Part shown: positions 47,352 through 52,466 of the stretch, piece after piece | Layout of the letters: every line of letters begins with the position of its first letter | Position numbering within the stretch: the first letter of the stretch is position 1 | NCBI GenBank assembly: GCA_016873715.1 | Contig: VGWF01000012.1 | Span: forward strand, 1 to 52,466 | Direction: 5' to 3' | Length of the DNA stretch: 52,466 nucleotides | DNA from: Lentisphaerota bacterium | GTDB taxonomy: Bacteria > Verrucomicrobiota > Kiritimatiellia > PWTM01 | Translations under genes and position numbers: made by a program | The notes under the pieces: generated by a model | Told to the model about the DNA's origin: nothing | The model's input: only the letters and a program-made list of their open reading frames with translations | Databases searched by the model: none

Positions 47352-48689
47352 ATGGAAACACAGGACGCCCGTGTACCGAGTTCACCGATGATGCGGTTGA
47401 TCTACAGGGCGGGCGACCTGATTGTGCGATACAAGCGGGTGGCGCTCATGGTTGCCGTAGTTGCACTCCTGGCTGAGGCGACCCGCGTCACCTGGAGAGG
47501 AAAGACCGGGGACTTCGGGCCCGTCATCGACGCTGTCAACCGACTGGCAGCGGGAGAACCGCTGTATGTCGGCAACGAGACCGGACCCACCTACCCCTAT
47601 TCTCCGTTGTATGCGTTGTTGCTTCAGCCGCTTGGAATGCTTCCCGATCCGGCTATCCGGTTCCTCTGGTATCTTCTGACGTGGCTGTTCGTTGCTGGAT
47701 CATGGAGTTTGACTGCACGGATTCTCTACGACCGCGAACGATCCGACGCTGCGGTTCCCAAGGGGTACTGGTTCCTTGCCGTTGCTCCTGTATCGTATTT
47801 CGCTTACTACAACGCGCTGAATGGTCAACCCACCCCCCTCATGATGTTCCTCGTCATCCTCTCCTACTACCTTGACCGGCAAGGACGACAATGGCTGGCG
47901 GGGATCGCGTTGGCGGCCTCCATGCTGATAAAACCATTCCCCGTCATCGTCCTCGGATTCTGCCTCTTGAGGAGACGATGGCTCACAATCCTCTCAACGG
48001 CCGTTGCATCGTGCGTCTTCCTGATCCTGCCCGTTCTCCGCTTCAAGGAGCACTATGTGGAAGTGCTCAACCGTTGGATGCAAGTCAATCGGCAGCAGCA
48101 GACCATTTACGACATTTCCGACTGGGGGCACCAATCGATCTCATCCTTCTGGTATCGAGCCTTTGGCCGACATCATCCCCCTCCTTTCCTCACAGATCCG
48201 GCTGATCCCGTCTTCTGGTTTGTCTGGCTGAGCATTGCCGCCCTGGTTGTCGTGACGGTATTGACGACGCTTGCCGCGGCGCGAACGGGGCGCCAACAGG
48301 ATGAGCATGCCGCGTTCGCACTGTACCTCTTATGCTGGGCGTTGCTTCCGCCCACGAGCTGGAAGCACTACTACATTCTTCTTCTCTTCCCCTGCGCACT
48401 TCTTGCGAAAATCGCCCTTTCCAACGAGGCCGGCGGCAAGGCGAGCATGCGTGTCCTGGGCGCGCTCGTTGTCGGGCTCATTCTTCTGCACACGGATCTG
48501 CCGGGCGTGAAGCACACCTTCTATGAACTGTCCACGTGTGTCTTCATGGGACTTCTCGTTTTCGGGTTGCTCGCGGTGTTGGTGGCGAAGTCATTCATGG
48601 CCCAGCCATCGCCCTCGCTTGTACGAGCGACCCGCCACGGGTCGCTCGACGGTGAGGCGCAAGGTTCGGCACCTCGGCGCACGTCATGA
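47352..48689 (+). CDS. GT87-like integral membrane glycosyltransferase
   Basis: 445 aa with about ten membrane helices. The order is a short cytoplasmic start, a first helix (VALMVAVVALLAEA), then a periplasmic loop with GDFGPVIDAVNRLAAGEPLY and TYPYSPLYALLLQPLG. These resemble the DUF2029/GT87 polyprenol-phosphate mannosyltransferase group, as does the NGQPTPLMMFL segment. It probably uses a lipid-linked sugar. Codon use is far less GC-biased than in the genes to the left (sample lines near 52% GC), suggesting transfer. The last about 20 residues (VRATRHGSLDGEAQ) are encoded by a palindromic element and may be non-native. Confidence 0.75.
   Translation: METQDARVPSSPMMRLIYRAGDLIVRYKRVALMVAVVALLAEATRVTWRGKTGDFGPVIDAVNRLAAGEPLYVGNETGPTYPYSPLYALLLQPLGMLPDPAIRFLWYLLTWLFVAGSWSLTARILYDRERSDAAVPKGYWFLAVAPVSYFAYYNALNGQPTPLMMFLVILSYYLDRQGRQWLAGIALAASMLIKPFPVIVLGFCLLRRRWLTILSTAVASCVFLILPVLRFKEHYVEVLNRWMQVNRQQQTIYDISDWGHQSISSFWYRAFGRHHPPPFLTDPADPVFWFVWLSIAALVVVTVLTTLAAARTGRQQDEHAAFALYLLCWALLPPTSWKHYYILLLFPCALLAKIALSNEAGGKASMRVLGALVVGLILLHTDLPGVKHTFYELSTCVFMGLLVFGLLAVLVAKSFMAQPSPSLVRATRHGSLDGEAQGSAPRRTS
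48624..48648. repeat. REP-like perfect palindrome in the 3' end of the GT87 gene
   Basis: CGAGCGACCCG (48624-48634) and CGGGTCGCTCG (48638-48648) form an 11-bp hairpin with the loop CCA. Stem length and three-base loop resemble the palindromes at 8026-8097. It lies within the coding frame. Confidence 0.65.
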
Positions 48690-49525
48690 AGGGACGAATG
48701 AAACACACAGAAATGCAAGTGCGGAGCTGTCGGATCCTGCTTTGCCTCTTCGCTTCGCTCTTGGGTCCGACGGGGTGCACCCCTCGCGAAGACCCGAGGG
48801 CCAGGGAAAGGGGACTCGCCTGCCTGCGGGTTCTGATGGCGGAGGACCTGCTGTCGCATGCACACGTCGAGGTGCCCAGCCTGGAGAACATCGCCATTCT
48901 CGGAGACGGGGCCGAGCCGTACCTTGGCCTTCGACTGTTTCCCGGCCAGAAGAAATGCAACGGAGGCATCCGAGCGGAAGTGAGCGTTGACGTGCCTCAC
49001 CGGGAGGGCGACACCCTTCGCTACGAGTGGCGTTTCCGGGTGCCTGCGGACTTCCACTCCGACGCACCGAAGAACCGCTGGTGGGTCATCGGGCAGTGGC
49101 ATGACCAGCCCGACACGAGCCGCGGCGAGACATGGAAGGGCTTCCCCTCGCGCAGCCCGACCGTTCTCATCGGCATCGGAGAGCACGACGGACGCACGGC
49201 CATCGGCATCGAGTACGGCCCTACCCAAGCGGAGAAGCGAGGCCCCCTCTTCATTGAACGCGGGACGTGGCATCCCATCGCGCTTGTCATCCGTTGGTCG
49301 CAGAAGGCCGATGGGAGGGCCGAGGTCTTCTTCGACGACATGACCCGGCCCGTCTTCACCCTTGACGGCCCCAACATGCACAATGGCTTCCAGCACTACT
49401 TGAAGCTCGGCATGTACCGGCATCCGGATATCGCCACGGACAACTGGATCCACCTCGCAGGACTGAAAGTGGCCTTCGTTACCAACCCTGTCGGCCGGCA
49501 AGCCCCGACGACCTTGCCGGAATGA
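48686..49525 (+). CDS. Putative lipoprotein polysaccharide lyase
   Basis: Up to 279 aa from the ATG at 48686, which overlaps the previous stop (ATGA); the ATG at 48698 is an alternative. The N-terminal hydrophobic run ends GPTGC, a lipobox. The body is beta-jelly-roll-like, with LRYEWRFRVPADF, WWVIGQWHDQPD and HNGFQHYLKLGMYRH, features of the polysaccharide lyase family related to heparin/alginate lyases (Pfam Polysacc_lyase). It may trim the polysaccharide made with the adjacent membrane glycosyltransferase. Function assignment is moderate. Confidence 0.68.
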   Translation: MKGRMKHTEMQVRSCRILLCLFASLLGPTGCTPREDPRARERGLACLRVLMAEDLLSHAHVEVPSLENIAILGDGAEPYLGLRLFPGQKKCNGGIRAEVSVDVPHREGDTLRYEWRFRVPADFHSDAPKNRWWVIGQWHDQPDTSRGETWKGFPSRSPTVLIGIGEHDGRTAIGIEYGPTQAEKRGPLFIERGTWHPIALVIRWSQKADGRAEVFFDDMTRPVFTLDGPNMHNGFQHYLKLGMYRHPDIATDNWIHLAGLKVAFVTNPVGRQAPTTLPE

Positions 49526-49572
49526 TGTCACGGAAGCCCCAAGAGACGAACCGCCGAGCCGGGGCACGGCAG

Positions 49573-49618
49573 CGAACGGCCTCTCCGCCGCCCGTTCGAG
49601 CGTCGCGGGCGCCCGCGA
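49573..49618. terminator. Hairpin-forming palindromes after the lyase gene
   Basis: CGAACGG (49573-49579) pairs with CCGTTCG (49592-49598). Next to it is a perfect 16-base palindrome (49603-49618). They lie in the 163-bp gap behind the lyase and may end transcription, though no T-run follows. Confidence 0.35.
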
Positions 49619-49688
49619 GCACACCGTGCGCCGCGCCGCCGCCGAGTCTGTCGATGAGCTTGGTCGTCCGCCTGGAGAGAGAGCAAAC

Positions 49689-50024
49689 ATGAAATCATCA
49701 ACCGGCAGCATGGTGGCTGTTCTCACACTGATCACGGCGGCAATTGCATCGAGTCCGATCGCATTCCATCCTGCCGCGCCGCACGTCCCAGCAACCAAAG
49801 CCATAGAGATTGCAGACAAGTACGTGGGCGCAGCAACCCATTCAGCGCGCTACTGCTGCAGTGCCGTCCTGGATGAAGGGGGAATGGCACCCGCGCCACA
49901 TGGGTCTTCCCGGCATTGGCATCTGCAGTATCAGGACGCCGGCGCCGAGCGCACCAACGTCCTGCACGTTTACGTGGCGATGGATGGGCAGGCGGGAAGT
50001 CAGGTGCCACCATTAAGCAGATGA
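49689..50024 (+). CDS. Small secreted protein, unknown
   Basis: 111 aa from ATG 49689, with GGAGAG about ten bases upstream. A signal peptide is visible (MKSSTGSMVAVLTLITAAIASS). The mature part has IEIADKYVGA, then a region ending HWHLQYQDAG and NVLHVYVAMDGQ, a pattern like small PepSY-type or related secreted domains. I do not recognise a specific family. Two adjacent Cys (YCCS) may be structural. The C-terminus (SQVPPLSR) ends one base before the frame of the next gene. Confidence 0.55.
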   Translation: MKSSTGSMVAVLTLITAAIASSPIAFHPAAPHVPATKAIEIADKYVGAATHSARYCCSAVLDEGGMAPAPHGSSRHWHLQYQDAGAERTNVLHVYVAMDGQAGSQVPPLSR

Positions 50025-50118
50025 AATGCGGCGAACCAAGGCGTGGAGCGTTCGCTTCACCCGCGGCGCGCCGGCAGCTGACGCACCCGGCCCGCAGCGG
50101 TTTCTGGTCCGCTCACCC

Positions 50119-50646
50119 ATGACCATCGACCAAGAGATGAAGACAAGATTCAAGTTCGTTCGTACCCGCAGATACCTGGATGCCGATCTGGAACTGGTGC
50201 TGACGAAGACAACACAGGCGGATCCGGTGAAGAAGCATGTGCCGGGGTACGAGTTTGAGATGCGCCAGGCTGGCAAGACAGCCACGATCGGCAGCATTCG
50301 TTTGAGGATCGGCCGGACACGTCCCCTGGTCGGCTGGTGCGGACATGTGGGATACGGGGTCGACGAGAAGGCGAGAGGCAAACGCTATGCCGCCAGGAGT
50401 TGCAGGCTCATCTTCCCCCTTGCGTCCGCCCACGGACTGCAGACGCTCTGGATCACATGCGACCCGAGGAACATGGCATCACGCCGCACATGCGAAATTG
50501 CCGGGGGGACCTACGTGAACACGGTTCGCGTCCCGAAAGGGACGGAGATGTACGACCAGGGGCGACGATGGGTGAGAAGGTACCGATTCGATTTGAGAAG
50601 ACTTCTGTCGAACGCACCACGGGCCTTCACGGATCGCGGTGGCTAA
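50119..50646 (+). CDS. GNAT family acetyltransferase
   Basis: About 175 aa from ATG 50119; starts at 50026 and 50137 are also in frame and no clear ribosome site decides. The fold follows GNAT: a beta strand with [22 protein letters not shown], then [25 protein letters not shown], which includes the acetyl-CoA-binding R-G-K-x-Y-A pattern in place of the usual RGxGxA, and [20 protein letters not shown], typical of RimJ-type N-acetyltransferases. The end YRFDLRRLL fits the family, but the last 12 or so residues run into the repeat starting at 50628. Confidence 0.8.
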   Translation: MTIDQEMKTRFKFVRTRRYLDADLELVLTKTTQADPVKKHVPGYEFEMRQAGKTATIGSIRLRIGRTRPLVGWCGHVGYGVDEKARGKRYAARSCRLIFPLASAHGLQTLWITCDPRNMASRRTCEIAGGTYVNTVRVPKGTEMYDQGRRWVRRYRFDLRRLLSNAPRAFTDRGG

Positions 50647-50757
50647 CCGTGAAGTCTCCGCCTCCGCCTTTCGGGCTACGGCGCGGCACGCCCGCCTTCG
50701 CGCCCGCCTGACCGCGGGCGGCGGGACCGCGGCCCGACTGACCTCGCCGAAGTCCAC
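50628..50757 (+). repeat. Dispersed repeat, copy 1
   Basis: About 130 bp starting CACGGATCGCGG, then AACCGTGAAGTC, TTTCGGGCTACGGCGCGG and the hairpin CGCCCGC/GCGGGCG (50701-50720), ending GCCGAAGTCC. It is a close direct copy of 52257-52385. It overlaps the 3' end of the acetyltransferase gene. Confidence 0.85.
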
Positions 50758-51133
50758 CCCTGCCTTCGACACTCGACACTCGCCACCCGCCACTGTTCCC
50801 CCTCGCCCCTCGTCCCTCGCCCCTCGTCCCCATTCGGTTGTCCCCATTCGGTTGTCGTCTTCCGGCCCGCCCTCGACCCTCGCCCCCCGCCCCTCGTCTT
50901 CTGCCCCCATTCGTTTGCCCTCCTCCGCCAGCCACTCGCCACTTGCCACCCGTCACTACTCCCCCTCGCCCCGCCCAACCTTGACTTCGTCTGCGGCTTC
51001 CCACCATGCTGATCGCATGATGTCCGACAGGAACGCGCCCATGACGGACGCGCACACGGCGTCGCGCGGCACGTTGCGCTCCGCGCCGCCCGTGCCGCGG
51101 GCGTTTGACCTAGTCGCAACCGTGAGGAACAGG
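50758..51133 (+). repeat. Low-complexity minisatellite-like region
   Basis: Imperfect tandem blocks: ACTCGCCACCCGCCACT (near 50773), CCCTCGTCCCTCGCCCCTCGTCC (about 50806-50830), CCCATTCGGTTGTC twice (50830-50855), then further CACTCGCCACTTGCCACC and CCCTCGCCCC blocks to 50980. No gene is evident. The part from about 51000 to 51133 is unique and leads to the HDAC-family gene. Confidence 0.6.
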
Positions 51134-52249
51134 ATGCTCAAGAGAATGATCCCGCTCGTTGCGGTACCGTGCTTCGTTTCGGCACCCGCGGATGGATCTG
51201 GGGGCGGGACAACAGACCCGGCCGTGCACCATCGACCCGCCGGGAAACCGGCGCCGAACGTGGCAGTGCTCTACAGCGACACGTTCCTCCTGCACGACAC
51301 CGGACCGAACCACCCGGAGCGTCCGGATCGCCTGGAGCGGGTGGTCGCCCGCCTCAAGGGCGACAAGAAGCTCTCGGCGGGACTGGTTTGGCCGGAGTTC
51401 AGGCCGGCGACGATCGAGGCCCTCGAAGCCGTCCACGCCCAGGACTACCTCAGGCTGGTCGAACGAGAAGTCAAGGCCATCGGGGAACGCGGCATCGCCG
51501 ACCTGAGCACCGGGGACACGGTGATCTCCCCGGGCACCTGGGAAGCGGCCACACTCGCCGCCGGGGCGGGGATCGCCGGCTGCGACGAGGTGATGTCCGG
51601 CCGGGTCTCGTCCGCCTTCGCGCTGGTCCGGCCGCCGGGGCACCATGCCTCACGCGCACGGGGCATGGGTTTCTGCGTGTTCAACAACGCGGCCATGGCT
51701 GCGCGGCATCTCCAGAAGCGCCACGGCATCCAGCGCGTGCTCATCGTCGACTTCGACGTCCACCATGGCAACGGCACCCAGGACATCTTCTACGAGGACG
51801 ATTCGGTCTTCTACTTCAGCGTCCACCAGCACCCGCTGTACCCGGGCACCGGACGGCCGACGGAGACCGGCAAGGGCAAGGGGGCCGGCTTCACCCTCAA
51901 CGTGGATCTTCCCGCCGGCGCCGGCGACCATGCGGCCCTGGACGCCCTGCGGAACAAGCTCAAGCCGGCCATGGAGAAGTTCAAGCCCGAGTTCGTCCTG
52001 GTCTCCGCGGGTTTCGACGGCCACAAGGGCGATCCTCTGGGCGGGCTTGCCTACAGCGACGACGGCTACGCGACCATGGCCGAAGTGCTCCTCGGCATCG
52101 CCGACCGCCACACCGCCGGGCGCATCGTGTTCCTCTTGGAAGGCGGCTACGAGCTGGAGAACGTCGCCCAGTCGGTGGCCCGGATTCTGGCCGTGCTGGT
52201 AGGGACGGAGGGACCGGAGATCCGGAACTCGCGAGGTTCAAGAGACTGA
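51134..52249 (+). CDS. Histone-deacetylase-family hydrolase, possibly exported
   Basis: 371 aa from ATG 51134, with GAGG six bases upstream. A short hydrophobic N-terminus ([16 protein letters not shown]) could be a signal peptide. The catalytic domain has [31 protein letters not shown] (His-His charge relay), [13 protein letters not shown] (zinc ligands) and [16 protein letters not shown], all intact. The family includes acetylpolyamine and acetoin-related amidohydrolases as well as histone deacetylases; the bacterial substrate is not readable from sequence. The gene stands between two direct copies of a 130-bp repeat. Confidence 0.88.
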   Translation: MLKRMIPLVAVPCFVSAPADGSGGGTTDPAVHHRPAGKPAPNVAVLYSDTFLLHDTGPNHPERPDRLERVVARLKGDKKLSAGLVWPEFRPATIEALEAVHAQDYLRLVEREVKAIGERGIADLSTGDTVISPGTWEAATLAAGAGIAGCDEVMSGRVSSAFALVRPPGHHASRARGMGFCVFNNAAMAARHLQKRHGIQRVLIVDFDVHHGNGTQDIFYEDDSVFYFSVHQHPLYPGTGRPTETGKGKGAGFTLNVDLPAGAGDHAALDALRNKLKPAMEKFKPEFVLVSAGFDGHKGDPLGGLAYSDDGYATMAEVLLGIADRHTAGRIVFLLEGGYELENVAQSVARILAVLVGTEGPEIRNSRGSRD

Positions 52250-52256
52250 GGACTCC

Positions 52257-52466
52257 CACGGATCGCGGCAGCGAACCGTGAAGTCCCCACCTTCGCCCTT
52301 CGGGCCACGGCGTGGCACGCCCGCCTTCGCGCCCGCCGGACCGCGGGCGGCGGGGCCGCGGCTCGACTGAGCGCGCCGAAGTCCGTCCCTCCTGGTCCGC
52401 ATTCGTTTGCCTTCCTCCGCCCCGCCACTCGCCACTCGCCACCCGCCACTGTTCCTCCTCGCCCCT
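52257..52466 (+). repeat. Dispersed repeat, copy 2, with minisatellite tail to window end
   Basis: 52257-52385 is the second copy of 50628-50757, with the same internal hairpin (52330-52349). From 52400 on, the sequence matches the low-complexity blocks near 50773 and 50910 (CATTCGTTTGCC, CGCCACTCGCCACTCGCCACC, CCTCGCCCCT), so the composite repeat is longer than 200 bp and continues beyond the window. Confidence 0.85.

Noticed and set aside
50773-50980. CRISPR-like array
   Set aside because: The repeats are short, imperfect and contiguous, without unique spacers of constant length; they are minisatellite-like.

Overview
The window is very GC-rich chromosomal DNA, with about 75-80% GC in the densest genes. 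It probably comes from a bacterium of the PVC superphylum, perhaps Kiritimatiellota, Verrucomicrobiota or Lentisphaerota. This placement is inference. It rests on the SHD1-domain secreted protein, the GH78 rhamnosidase, a type II secretion cluster, strong use of C or G at third codon positions, and dispersed palindromic intergenic repeats. There is no rRNA or ribosomal-protein gene to settle it.

Region 1 (109-7818) is a selenocysteine island. It holds tRNA-Sec (anticodon UCA), selA, selD and selB in an overlapping operon. Behind these lie a small membrane-anchored protein ending Cys-Pro-Thr-UGA-Leu-stop, a NapH/NosR-like membrane [4Fe-4S] protein, and a secreted iodothyronine-deiodinase-like protein with an in-frame UGA. 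A convergent SHD1-domain secreted protein also carries Cys-Pro-Thr-UGA. All three UGAs are followed by a hairpin whose apical loop lies 21-25 nt downstream, the geometry of a bacterial SECIS. I regard this as the most novel part of the window: a complete Sec-decoding kit beside three likely exported selenoproteins and a plausible electron donor.

Region 2 (8151-18646) holds mostly minus-strand genes: a secreted polysaccharide-deacetylase-like protein, recB and recC (no recD in view), a Gfo/Idh/MocA oxidoreductase and surE, plus one plus-strand small lipoprotein.

Region 3 (18726-32118) is a type II secretion operon in the order gspE-F-G-H-I-J-K-L-M-D, without a recognisable gspC. The GspI tail is glycine-rich, and gspD ends in a 16-C tract next to a lipoprotein aldose epimerase. 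A convergent secreted GH78-like alpha-L-rhamnosidase follows.

Region 4 (35010-42059) is the rod-shape cluster mreB-mreC-mreD-mrdA-rodA, with an RNase E/G gene behind it. Next is an 1110-residue fusion of 2-oxoacid dehydrogenase E1-alpha, E1-beta, a lipoyl-like domain and a ketoacyl-ACP synthase III, then a Tat-exported PHP-type metallohydrolase.

Region 5 (about 46800-52466) is lower in GC and rich in repeats. It contains a GT87-like membrane glycosyltransferase, a lipoprotein polysaccharide lyase, a small secreted protein, a GNAT acetyltransferase and a histone-deacetylase-family hydrolase flanked by two direct copies of a roughly 130-bp repeat. This region looks like accessory DNA.
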